Shown: piece by piece, positions 1 to 6,845 of the stretch
Numbering within the stretch: the stretch's first letter is position 1
Layout: every line of letters begins with the position of its first letter
DNA from: an uncultured Oscillospiraceae bacterium
GTDB taxonomy: Bacteria > Bacillota > Clostridia > Oscillospirales > Oscillospiraceae
Direction of reading: 5' to 3'
DNA length: 9,506 nt
NCBI GenBank assembly: GCA_910577525.1
Contig: CAJTLI010000062.1
Span: 1 to 9,506 of the forward strand
The notes under the pieces: generated by a model
Told to the model about the DNA's origin: nothing
What the model saw: only the letters and a program-made list of their open reading frames with translations
The model's database searches: none
Position numbers and translations under genes: made by a program

Positions 1-15
1 GCCGCGAACTTTGTT

Positions 16-63
16 ATCTTACCACGCCTCAGAAGGTTTGTCAAGACCTTTTTTCGACTTTTT
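16..63 (-). promoter_or_regulatory. Strong sigma-A promoter P2 with upstream A-tracts, firing leftwards
   Basis: On the minus strand TTGACA (39-44) is followed by exactly 17 bases and TAAGAT (16-21), so transcription should start near base 9 and leave the window. Just upstream of the -35 box lie two A-tracts on the minus strand (49-54 and 59-63), in phase at 10 bp, like an UP element or a curved-DNA activator. This layout, repeated at 120-178, is typical of rRNA or tRNA operon promoters in Firmicutes. The transcribed gene is outside the window, so stable RNA is an inference; a highly expressed protein gene is the alternative. Confidence 0.75.
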
Positions 64-119
64 CGAAATTACTTGACCGCCGGTCCGCTCTCACGGCCCT
101 TCTCGGTTGGCGCTCGATT

Positions 120-178
120 ATATTAGCAAATCTTTCTTGAAATGTCAACCCCCTTTTTCAAGTTTTTTCGTCTTTTTT
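120..178 (-). promoter_or_regulatory. Strong sigma-A promoter P1 with three phased A-tracts, firing leftwards
   Basis: On the minus strand TTGACA (143-148) is followed by 17 bases and TAATAT (120-125). Upstream of the -35 box are three A-tracts (154-158, 163-168, 173-178) spaced about 10 bp apart, a pattern that bends DNA and can act as an UP element. It lies 104 bp upstream of an equally good promoter (16-44) pointing the same way. Such tandem P1/P2 arrangements are common in front of rRNA operons. No reading frame or RNA gene is evident between the two promoters. Confidence 0.75.
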
Positions 179-285
179 CGGCAGCCGTTTTTGGGCCGTC
201 ATGTCGATCACCTTTTGCCCGCCTCCGGCGGCCCCGCGCTTTTCCCTCTTGCGAAACCGTCCCGCCTGTGTTACCCTAATGATAT

Positions 286-309
286 TATAATATGTGTCAT
301 GTGAGGAGG
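286..309 (+). promoter_or_regulatory. metA promoter -10 box and ribosome binding site
   Basis: A perfect TATAAT (286-291) lies 25 bases before the metA ATG (317), and the ribosome binding site GAGGAGG (303-309) ends 7 bases before it. No convincing TTGACA is found 16-18 bases upstream of the -10 box, so the promoter is either activator-dependent or the box is fortuitous. If it is used, the leader would be only about 20 nt. That leaves no room for a SAM riboswitch or T-box between this promoter and metA. Confidence 0.5.
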
Positions 310-316
310 CGCACCC

Positions 317-1252
317 ATGCCCATCCGAATCCCCGACTCCCTCCCCGCCACCAGCGTGCTGGAGGGTGAAAACATCTTTGTTATGACAGAGCGCCGCGCC
401 CTGCACCAGGATATCCGTCCCCTGAACCTTCTGATTCTCAACCTGATGCCCACCAAGATCGTCACCGAGACCCAGCTTCTGCGCAAGCTGTCCAACACTC
501 CTCTTCAGGTCAACGTCCAACTGCTCCAGACCAGCAGCCACACCCCCCAGAACACCGACCTGACTCATCTGGAATCCTTCTATACCACCTTCGATCAGGT
601 GAGGGACCAGCAGTTTGACGGCATGATTATCACCGGGGCTCCGGTGGAAAACCTGGAATTCGAGGCAGTGGACTACTGGGGCGAGCTGTGTGAGATAATG
701 GATTGGACCCGTTCCCACGTCCACTCCACCCTCCACATCTGCTGGGGGGCCCAGGCGGGGCTGTACTACCACTATGGAGTGAAGAAGCGCACCCTGCCCC
801 AAAAGCTGTCCGGCATCTATGAGCACACCATCATCCGCAAACGCTCCCCCCTGTTCCGCGGGTTTGACGACCGTTTTTACGCCCCCCACTCCCGGTACAC
901 CGAGGTCACTATGGAGCAGCTGCTGGAGCGGCCGGAGCTGGAGATTCTGGCTCTGTCCCATGAGGCCGGGGTATTTGGGGTGAAGAGCACGGACAACCGG
1001 CGCTTTTTCATCTTCGCCCATCCCGAGTATGACGACGACACCCTGGCCCAGGAGTATTTCCGGGATGTCAAACGGGGGCTGGACCCGGACCTTCCCGCCC
1101 ACTATTTTCCCGGCGACAATCCCAGCCTCACCCCCGTTGTCAACTGGCGCAGCTCCGGCCAGCTGCTGTATACCAACTGGCTGAACTATTATGTCTACCA
1201 GACCACCCCTTATGACCCCAGACAGATCTCCCTGGAGTCGCCCCAGATGTAA
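317..1252 (+). CDS. metA: Homoserine O-acetyltransferase (MetA/HTS family)
   Basis: This cytoplasmic enzyme activates the hydroxyl of L-homoserine by acylation, the committed step of methionine synthesis. The 311-residue protein has the normal family length. Visible landmarks are the MPTK motif (44-47), the nucleophile Cys142 in HICWGAQAG, and His235 and Glu237 in FAHPEYD, which complete the catalytic set. Residue 111, in GAPVE, is Glu. In the characterised Bacillus cereus enzyme Glu111 selects acetyl-CoA, whereas Escherichia coli has Gly there and uses succinyl-CoA. I therefore call it an acetyltransferase despite the usual succinyltransferase label. The start is fixed by GAGGAGG 7 nt upstream and by a family-like N-terminus. 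It is followed after 3 nt by a flavoprotein gene, probably co-transcribed. The enzyme identity is nearly certain; the acyl donor is inferred. Confidence 0.96.
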   Translation: MPIRIPDSLPATSVLEGENIFVMTERRALHQDIRPLNLLILNLMPTKIVTETQLLRKLSNTPLQVNVQLLQTSSHTPQNTDLTHLESFYTTFDQVRDQQFDGMIITGAPVENLEFEAVDYWGELCEIMDWTRSHVHSTLHICWGAQAGLYYHYGVKKRTLPQKLSGIYEHTIIRKRSPLFRGFDDRFYAPHSRYTEVTMEQLLERPELEILALSHEAGVFGVKSTDNRRFFIFAHPEYDDDTLAQEYFRDVKRGLDPDLPAHYFPGDNPSLTPVVNWRSSGQLLYTNWLNYYVYQTTPYDPRQISLESPQM

Positions 1253-1255
1253 GCG

Positions 1256-2836
1256 ATGCTCCAAATCTCCAATATCAGACTCCCCGTGGACGGGGACGAG
1301 GCCCTTCTGCGCCAAAGGGCCGCTAAAATTCTGGGCGTCCCTCCGGCCGGCATTTCAGAGCTGTCCCTTCACCGCCAGTCCATCGACGCCCGGAAAAAGA
1401 ACGACATCCATCTGGTCTGCACCGTCCGCGCCTCCTTAATAGATGAAGCGTCCGTTCTCCGCCGCTCCCCCAAAGGGGTGGCTGCGGCGGTGGACGTCTC
1501 TTACGCGCTGCCCCCCCTGGGCCGGACCTCCTCCCTGCCTCCGGTGGTGGCGGGGATGGGCCCGGCGGGACTGTTCGCCGCCCTGACCCTGGCCCGGGCG
1601 GGCCTGCGGCCCGTCGTGCTGGAGCGGGGCCGGGACGTGGACCAGCGCACAAAGGACGTGGAGCACTTCTGGCGGACGGGCATCCTCTCCGCCTCCTCCA
1701 ACGTCCAGTTCGGCGAGGGGGGCGCGGGGACCTTCTCCGACGGCAAGCTGACCACCGGGGTGAACGACCCCCGGATCTCTCACGTATTCGACATTTTCGT
1801 GTCCCACGGGGCCCCGGCGGATATCAAGTGGTCCCACAAGCCCCACATCGGCACCGACGTGCTGCGGGGGGTGGTGAAGTCCATCCGGGGGGAGCTGCTG
1901 TCCCTGGGGGCGGACATCCGCTTCGAGCACCAGCTCTGGGCGCTCCATCAGGAGGGTGGGTGGCTTTCCTCCATCACCGTCATGACCGAGTGCGGTCCAT
2001 ATGATATCCCCTGCGACGCGCTGGTGCTGGCCCCCGGCCACTCCGCCCGGGACACCTTTCATATGCTGTATGAGTCCGGCCTGCCCATGGAATCCAAGAG
2101 CTTCGCCGTCGGCGTGCGTATCGAGCACCACCAGGAGGCGGTGAGCCGGGCCCAGTTCGGCGATTTTTGGGACAAGCTCCCCGCCGCCGACTACAAGCTG
2201 GCCTGCCACCTGCCCTCGGGCCGGTCGGCCTTCACCTTCTGCGTCTGCCCCGGCGGGCAGGTGGTAGCCGCTGCCAGCGCCTGCGGCCAGGTAGTCACCA
2301 ACGGCATGTCCCTCCGCTCACGAGACGGGGCCAACATCAACGGCGGCTTCCTTGTCGGGGTTACTCCGGCGGATTTCGGCGGGGAGGACCCCCTGGCGGG
2401 GGTGCGCTTTCAGGAGCGGTGGGAGCGGGCCGCTTTTGCGCGGGGCGGCGGAGCCTTCAGCGCACCCGCCCAGCTGGTGGGGGACTTTCTGGCGGGCCGC
2501 CTCTCCACGGGCCCCCGCTCCGTCCTGCCCACCTACCGCCCCGGCATGGCCTGGACCGCCCTGGACGGCACACTTCCCGATTATGTCCTCGACACATTAA
2601 AGGAGGCCCTGCCCATCTTCGACCGGAAGCTCCACGGCTTCGCCCACCCGGACGGGGTGCTCACCGGAGTGGAGACCCGCTCGTCCTCCCCGGTGCGCAT
2701 CCTGCGGGATGAATCCTTCCAGTCCCCCGCCCTGCCCGGCCTCTACCCCTGCGGGGAGGGAGCGGGCTACGCCGGGGGCATCACCTCCGCCGCGGTGGAT
2801 GGGATCAAAGTGGCGGAAACCATCATTTCCGGCTGA
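1256..2836 (+). CDS. NAD(P)/FAD-dependent dehydrogenase of the COG2509 type
   Basis: A 526-residue flavoprotein of a widespread bacterial family whose substrate is not established. After an N-terminal domain of about 90 residues (SNIRLPVDGDE start, typical of the family) comes the Rossmann dinucleotide-binding motif GMGPAG (100-105), with the acidic residue ending the second strand in LERGRD (123). It is followed by the conserved FGEGGAGTFSDGKL block (152-165). The C-terminal FAD-binding segment PCGEGAGYAGGITSAAVDG lies near residues 499-517. There is no signal peptide or membrane segment, so it is a soluble oxidoreductase. The gene starts 3 nt after metA with no clear ribosome binding site, suggesting translational coupling. 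Co-location with metA does not define its role. Family assignment is secure, function open. Confidence 0.88.
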   Translation: MLQISNIRLPVDGDEALLRQRAAKILGVPPAGISELSLHRQSIDARKKNDIHLVCTVRASLIDEASVLRRSPKGVAAAVDVSYALPPLGRTSSLPPVVAGMGPAGLFAALTLARAGLRPVVLERGRDVDQRTKDVEHFWRTGILSASSNVQFGEGGAGTFSDGKLTTGVNDPRISHVFDIFVSHGAPADIKWSHKPHIGTDVLRGVVKSIRGELLSLGADIRFEHQLWALHQEGGWLSSITVMTECGPYDIPCDALVLAPGHSARDTFHMLYESGLPMESKSFAVGVRIEHHQEAVSRAQFGDFWDKLPAADYKLACHLPSGRSAFTFCVCPGGQVVAAASACGQVVTNGMSLRSRDGANINGGFLVGVTPADFGGEDPLAGVRFQERWERAAFARGGGAFSAPAQLVGDFLAGRLSTGPRSVLPTYRPGMAWTALDGTLPDYVLDTLKEALPIFDRKLHGFAHPDGVLTGVETRSSSPVRILRDESFQSPALPGLYPCGEGAGYAGGITSAAVDGIKVAETIISG

Positions 2837-2848
2837 AAAAGCCCCGTG

Positions 2849-2880
2849 CAACCGCAACGTTACGTCTGTCAACCGAAACG
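2849..2880 (+). repeat. Direct repeat CAACCG(C/A)AACG with 21-bp period
   Basis: An 11-base sequence occurs at 2849-2859 and again at 2870-2880 with one mismatch. The repeats start 21 bp apart, two helical turns, so both copies face the same side of the DNA. They sit in the gap between the flavoprotein gene and the XRE regulator gene, upstream of the regulator's ribosome binding site. They may be regulator-binding sites; nothing else in the window repeats them. Confidence 0.4.
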
Positions 2881-2906
2881 CAACATCAAATTGGTGGCCT
2901 GAACGG

Positions 2907-2933
2907 GGTGCCCCGCGCTAAAATGGGGGCACC
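2907..2933 (+). promoter_or_regulatory. Palindrome over a possible -10 box before the XRE gene
   Basis: GGTGCCCC (2907-2914) and GGGGCACC (2926-2933) form a perfect 8-bp inverted repeat around an 11-nt centre. The centre contains TAAAAT (2919-2924), which resembles a -10 box, though no good -35 box lies at the right distance. The second arm ends 3 nt before the ribosome binding site AAAGGAGG (2937-2944). As DNA it fits an operator of an autoregulated XRE repressor; as RNA it would fold just before the ribosome binding site. Which of these applies cannot be told from sequence. Confidence 0.45.
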
Positions 2934-2952
2934 TTGAAAGGAGGTCATTGCG

Positions 2953-3846
2953 ATGACATTTGGAGAAAACCTGCAATTTCTGCGCAAGCGCCGGGGTATG
3001 ACTCAGGAGGAGCTGGCCGAACAGATGGAGGTCTCCCGCCAGTCAGTGAGCAAGTGGGAGTCCAACGCCTCCTACCCGGAGACCGACGCCATCCTGCGCC
3101 TGTGCGATCTGTTCCACTGCGACATGGACACTCTGCTCCGGGGGGACGTGTCCCGCCGCTTTGGGGAGGACGCCGCCCTCTGGGACAAACACATGAACGG
3201 CTTTGCCGCCGCCATCGCGGGAGGGGTGGGGCTGGTGCTGCTGGGCGTCACCCTCCTGCTGCTCATCGGCGGGTTCTTCGGCCAGGTGATGGCGGCGATG
3301 GTGGTCTTTTTCCTGTTCCTCGTCGCCGCCGTCACCATCTTCATCATCTCGGGCATGAATCACGACATCTTTCTGCGCCAGCACCCCGGCGCCGGCCCCT
3401 GCTACGCCAAGGAGGAGATGGAGCGCTTTGAGCGCCGCTTCCCCCTGCTCATCGCCGCCCCGGTGGCCCTTATCCTGCTGGGCATAGTTGTCATAATCGT
3501 CTTGGAGCTGTACACCTCCACCCACGTGGTCTTTGGTCCGAACCCGGAGCAATGGGATGCCCTGTGCGGCACCCTGTTTCTGTTGTGCATCACAATCGCC
3601 ACCGTCACTCTGGTGTGGGCGGGCATTCTGCACTCCAAGTACGGCTTCCCCGAGGAGAAAATGACCCCGTCTCAGCGCCGGGTGGGCCGCATCTGGGGGG
3701 CGGGCATGGTGGCCGCCACAGCGCTGTACGTGGGCCTGGGCCTGGGGCTGGACCTGTGGGAGCAGGCCGCCCCCATCGTCTACACCGTGGCCGCCCTGCT
3801 GTGCGTGGCCGCCACCATCCTGGTGAAAAAGGACGACGAATCCTAA
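2953..3846 (+). CDS. Membrane-anchored XRE-family helix-turn-helix regulator
   Basis: The 297-residue protein joins an N-terminal Cro/C1-type DNA-binding domain (about 4-63; LRKRRGMTQEELAEQMEVSR, then QSVSKWE as recognition helix) to a polytopic membrane part. Six hydrophobic segments are visible, at about 84-109, 112-134, 163-187, 204-226, 246-267 and 272-292. A charged loop between segments 2 and 3 contains ERFERRF. The chain ends in a lysine- and acid-rich tail, KKDDES. The family is common in Firmicutes and is thought to control neighbouring genes, but ligands are mostly unknown. A perfect ribosome binding site, AAAGGAGG, lies 8 nt before the ATG. A palindrome directly upstream suggests autoregulation. 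The next gene begins 13 nt later, so the regulator and the FliB-like protein are likely one transcript. Confidence 0.88.
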   Translation: MTFGENLQFLRKRRGMTQEELAEQMEVSRQSVSKWESNASYPETDAILRLCDLFHCDMDTLLRGDVSRRFGEDAALWDKHMNGFAAAIAGGVGLVLLGVTLLLLIGGFFGQVMAAMVVFFLFLVAAVTIFIISGMNHDIFLRQHPGAGPCYAKEEMERFERRFPLLIAAPVALILLGIVVIIVLELYTSTHVVFGPNPEQWDALCGTLFLLCITIATVTLVWAGILHSKYGFPEEKMTPSQRRVGRIWGAGMVAATALYVGLGLGLDLWEQAAPIVYTVAALLCVAATILVKKDDES

Positions 3847-3859
3847 AAGGAGCTTTCCT

Positions 3860-4921
3860 ATGATTGAGCGCCGCCCGGACTACTACACAAAATTCCGCTG
3901 CCTAGGCGGGACCTGCCCGGACACCTGCTGCCGGGACTGGTCGGTGGTGCCCGACGAGGACGCCTTGACAGACTATGCCGCCGCCCCCGCCCCGCTGCGG
4001 TCCCGCATTTCTCAAAATCTGGTTACAGACGAGGACGGGGACACCTGCTTCCGCCTGGACGGACAGGGTATGTGTACCCTTCTGACCCCCGAGGGCCTGT
4101 GCGCCATCCAGAAGGACTGGGGGGAGGAGCACCTGTGCGCCCACTGCGCCGCCTATCCCCGATTCACCGAGGAGTTCGGCTGTTTGACAGAGACATCCCT
4201 GGCCATCTCCTGTCCGGAGGCGGCCCATCTGCTTCTGGAGGCCCCCCGGTTTACCCTTGCGGAGATAGATGATGGTCAGGCGGATTCGCCCTTTGAGGGC
4301 GTGGACCCGGGCCTTTTGGCCGGTCTGGAGCGCAGCCGCGCCCAGGTTCTGGACCTGCTGCGGCGCCCCGGAGGCATCTGGCACAAGCTGCGCCTGACGC
4401 TGGCCTACGCCGGAGAGCTTCAGGCCCGCATAGACGGGGGACGGTACGCGGAGCTGTCCGCCTGCCCCCTGACCCTCTCTCCGCCCCGGGATAATCCCCG
4501 CCGCCAAACCGCCGCCGCCGGACTGCTGAACCTGCTGGGGTCGCTGGAGCCCCTGCGCCCCTCCTGGCCCCTTCTGCTGAGGGAGCGGGCGGAGGAGCTG
4601 GCCCGCCTGTCCCCCGGCGAGTACACCGCGCTGTGCGTCCGGTACGCCCGCGCCAACCCGGACTGCGAGCGTCAGGCCGTCAATCTGGCGTGCTATTTCG
4701 TATTCCGCCACTGGCACAAGGCGGTGAACGACGACGCGCTCTATGGCCGGGCGGTCTTTGTGTGCGCCGCTTGTTCCGCCCTGTACCACCTGGCCTTGTT
4801 TCAGCCGGGGGAGGAGGCCGCCCTGTGGGCCCGGTTCAGCCGGGAGGTGGAGCACGACGAAACCAATCTGGAGACCTTGGTCCGGGCGCTTCCCCGCCGG
4901 ACCCCGTCCGACCTTCTCTGA
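3860..4921 (+). CDS. fliB: FliB-like protein (flagellin lysine-N-methylase family)
   Basis: The 353-residue protein opens with the family signature YYTKFRCLGGTCPDTCCRDW. Its Cys14, Cys19, Cys23 and Cys24 match the CxxCxxCC-type metal-binding pattern. Further cysteines lie at 65, 74, 83, 95, 98, 110 and 120, and the CAHCAAYPR stretch (95-103) is also typical. Salmonella FliB methylates lysines of flagellin. Clostridial homologues are usually annotated by this name although many sit far from flagellar genes, as here. The C-terminal half is alpha-helical and less conserved, and the length is slightly below that of Salmonella FliB. AAAAGGAG 7 nt upstream fixes the start. The gene lies between a membrane XRE regulator and mtnA in a tight row. 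The family call is good; flagellin as substrate is doubtful, since no motility gene is in view. Confidence 0.8.
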   Translation: MIERRPDYYTKFRCLGGTCPDTCCRDWSVVPDEDALTDYAAAPAPLRSRISQNLVTDEDGDTCFRLDGQGMCTLLTPEGLCAIQKDWGEEHLCAHCAAYPRFTEEFGCLTETSLAISCPEAAHLLLEAPRFTLAEIDDGQADSPFEGVDPGLLAGLERSRAQVLDLLRRPGGIWHKLRLTLAYAGELQARIDGGRYAELSACPLTLSPPRDNPRRQTAAAGLLNLLGSLEPLRPSWPLLLRERAEELARLSPGEYTALCVRYARANPDCERQAVNLACYFVFRHWHKAVNDDALYGRAVFVCAACSALYHLALFQPGEEAALWARFSREVEHDETNLETLVRALPRRTPSDLL

Positions 4922-4937
4922 GAAAGGAGCCGGTTTC

Positions 4938-6005
4938 ATGTCACAATATCTCAGCGATCACGTCCATTTGGGGGATGACCTGACCAGCGTAGTCATTCTG
5001 GATCAGACCCTGCTGCCCAACGAGGTCAAATACCTCACCCTCCGGGAGCCGGAGGAGATGTTTGAGGCCATCCGGCTTCTGCGGGTGCGGGGAGCCCCGG
5101 CCATCGGCATCTGCGCCGGGTACTGTCTGGCCGCCCTGGCGGAGCAGCGGAAGGACCTGCCCCCCGCCCAATTCGCTGGGGAGCTCCACCGCCTGACCCA
5201 GTACCTCAACTCCTCCCGGCCCACGGCGGTGAATCTGAGCTGGGCGCTGAACCGCCTGGGCAGGCTGGCCCACTCCATGATGGACGCCGCCCCCGCCGAA
5301 ATTGCCGCCGCCCTGCGGGAGGAGGCCCTTGCCATCCACCGGGAGGACATCGCCATGTGCCGCGCCATCTCTGAGCACGGCCTGGCCCTCATCAAGGACG
5401 GGGACGGGGTGCTGACTCACTGCAACGCCGGGCCGCTGGCCACCTCCCGGTACGGCACCGCCCTGGGCCCTCTGCTGCTGGGAAGGGAGCGGGGCATGAA
5501 CTTCCGGGTGTTTGCCGACGAGACCCGGCCTCTGCTCCAGGGGGCCCGGCTCACCGCCTACGAGCTGAGCAAGGCCGGGGTGGACGTGACCCTCATCTGC
5601 GATAACATGGCGTCCATGGTGATGAAAAACGGCTGGGTCAACGCCTGCTTTGTGGGCTGTGACCGGGTGGCCGCCAACGGCGACGCCGCCAACAAGATCG
5701 GCACCAGCGCCGTGGCCATTCTGGCCAAGCACTACGGCATCCCCTTCTATGTTTTGGGCCCCACCTCCACCATCGACCTGAGCTGCCCAACCGGAGACGA
5801 TATTCAAATTGAACTGCGGGACCCGGAGGAGATCAAATCGAAATTTTACGCCCGGCCCATGGCCCCGGCGGAGGTGAAATGCTACAACCCCGCCTTCGAC
5901 GTGACGGACCACACGCTGATCTCCGGCATTGTCACGGAAAAAGGGGTCTGCCGCCCCCCCTACACCCAGTCGCTGGCGGCGCTGCGCACGCCGGATCATC
6001 CGTGA
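4938..6005 (+). CDS. mtnA: S-methyl-5-thioribose-1-phosphate isomerase
   Basis: This cytoplasmic aldose-ketose isomerase converts 5-methylthioribose-1-phosphate to methylthioribulose-1-phosphate in salvage of methylthioadenosine. The 355 residues match the usual length. Visible motifs are RGAPAIG (51-57), RPTAVNL (94-100), the catalytic Cys162 in THCNAGPLAT, and the catalytic Asp242 in GCDRVAANGDAANKIGT (240-256). Most homologues have GAD where this protein has GCD, a mild variant. The open frame extends 65 codons upstream inside the preceding gene, but the ATG at 4938 is the true start. AAAGGAG lies 8 nt before it, and the N-terminus is family-like. It begins 16 nt after the FliB-like gene and is probably in the same operon. 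No mtnK, mtnP, mtnB or aldolase gene is nearby, so the rest of the pathway must lie elsewhere. Confidence 0.93.
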   Translation: MSQYLSDHVHLGDDLTSVVILDQTLLPNEVKYLTLREPEEMFEAIRLLRVRGAPAIGICAGYCLAALAEQRKDLPPAQFAGELHRLTQYLNSSRPTAVNLSWALNRLGRLAHSMMDAAPAEIAAALREEALAIHREDIAMCRAISEHGLALIKDGDGVLTHCNAGPLATSRYGTALGPLLLGRERGMNFRVFADETRPLLQGARLTAYELSKAGVDVTLICDNMASMVMKNGWVNACFVGCDRVAANGDAANKIGTSAVAILAKHYGIPFYVLGPTSTIDLSCPTGDDIQIELRDPEEIKSKFYARPMAPAEVKCYNPAFDVTDHTLISGIVTEKGVCRPPYTQSLAALRTPDHP

Positions 6006-6080
6006 GGCGCGGCTGCTCCAGGACCGAGCGAGGAATCCGCAATGCGCGATACTTAATAAATGAAGGGATTGATTGAAGCA

Positions 6081-6713
6081 GTGAGACTTATCACGCCGGC
6101 ATTTGAGTTTCTGCAAGAAATTGACGGGGCGGCAATGCTAAAGCGGCTGGAGCGGGCCGGACGGGTCTGTTATAAAAGCGAGGGCAAAATCACGGACAGC
6201 TCCGCCGGGCAGTTTATTCAAAACATCATCAAGCGGGGCCACGAATCTGTTTTGGAGCATGAAAAGATCACTGTCAGCATTGTCTGCGACCGCGGCGTCA
6301 CCCACGAGCTGGTCCGCCACCGAATCGCCAGCTACAGCCAGGAGAGCACCCGCTACTGCAATTATTTTAAGGAGCAGTTTGGGCGCGAGCTGACCTTTAT
6401 CAAGCCCTGCTTCTGGCCTGAGGACAGCGCCCGGTTTGCGCTCTGGAGAGATCAAATGCAGCAGATTGAGCACACCTATAACCGGCTGATTGAGGACGGC
6501 GCAACCCCCCAGGAGGCAAGGAGCGTTTTGTCCAACAGCCTGAAAACAGAAATAGTTGTCACCATGAACATCAGGGAGTGGCGGCATTTTTTCAGGCTGC
6601 GAACCGCCGCCGCCGCGCACCCGCAGATGCGTGAAATCGCGGGCATGCTTTTGGAGGGGTTTCGGGAAAAAATTCCCGTTCTGTTTGACGACATTTTCGA
6701 CGGAGGCCGGTAA
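6081..6713 (+). CDS. thyX: Flavin-dependent thymidylate synthase
   Basis: ThyX makes dTMP from dUMP using FAD, NADPH and methylene-tetrahydrofolate. The signature RHRxxSxxxxSxR is complete at residues 79-91 (RHRIASYSQESTR), counted from the GTG start. Other conserved blocks are CYKSE, RGHESVLEH and RDRG-like CDRGVTHELVRH. I chose GTG at 6081 (210 residues) because the chain then begins MRLITPAFEF, as homologues do. An in-frame ATG at 6060 would add seven residues and has no ribosome binding site. The only weak one, GAAGGG (6062-6067), lies 13 nt before the GTG. Sampled GC is about 50-55%, against about 75% in the sampled part of mtnA, and AT-rich codons are frequent. This suggests transfer. 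The gap to mtnA is 75 nt and holds nothing I recognise. Confidence 0.93.
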   Translation: MRLITPAFEFLQEIDGAAMLKRLERAGRVCYKSEGKITDSSAGQFIQNIIKRGHESVLEHEKITVSIVCDRGVTHELVRHRIASYSQESTRYCNYFKEQFGRELTFIKPCFWPEDSARFALWRDQMQQIEHTYNRLIEDGATPQEARSVLSNSLKTEIVVTMNIREWRHFFRLRTAAAAHPQMREIAGMLLEGFREKIPVLFDDIFDGGR

Positions 6714-6749
6714 ACACCTCAAAAGCCTACGGCCTGCGGCGTTTTCTCA

Positions 6750-6845
6750 TATCCGCCGCGCTTTTGCCTCAAAATATTCGATGCCCGGAAAGCCTTGCTC
6801 CGCAAAGGCTTTCCGGGCATCGTTTACAATAAGCGCGGCGGGATA
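6750..6845. repeat. Nested ~96-bp palindrome, possible bidirectional terminator
   Basis: The inner part is a perfect 18-bp inverted repeat (6779-6796 with 6805-6822) around an 8-nt loop. Outside it a second pair of arms, TATCCGCCGCGCTT (6750-6763) and its near-complement (6831-6845, one extra G), continues the symmetry across unequal spacers of 15 and 8 nt. The inner hairpin lies between the convergent thyX and sigK fragment and could stop transcription in both directions. However, the flanks (GTTTACAAT to the right, AATATTTT on the minus strand to the left) are only moderate U-tracts. The outer arms go beyond a simple terminator and resemble a small palindromic repeat element or an inverted duplication. 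Confidence 0.6.

Noticed and set aside
158..1315. Long open frame on the minus strand across metA (385 codons)
   Set aside because: It is a GC-rich codon shadow of metA: low-complexity, rich in Gly/Val/Gln, with no family motif, while the plus strand carries all MetA catalytic residues.
2821..2850. Possible terminator GGCTgaaaaAGCC after the flavoprotein gene
   Set aside because: The stem is only 4 bp and there is no U-tract.
4743..4937. Upstream extension of mtnA by 65 codons
   Set aside because: It lies inside the FliB-like gene, reads as Arg/Pro/Gly-rich noise, and the ATG at 4938 has a proper ribosome binding site and family-like N-terminus.
3902..6116. Two long minus-strand open frames across the FliB-like gene and mtnA
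   Set aside because: Both mirror the codon structure of well-supported plus-strand genes with good ribosome binding sites, and show no recognisable domains.
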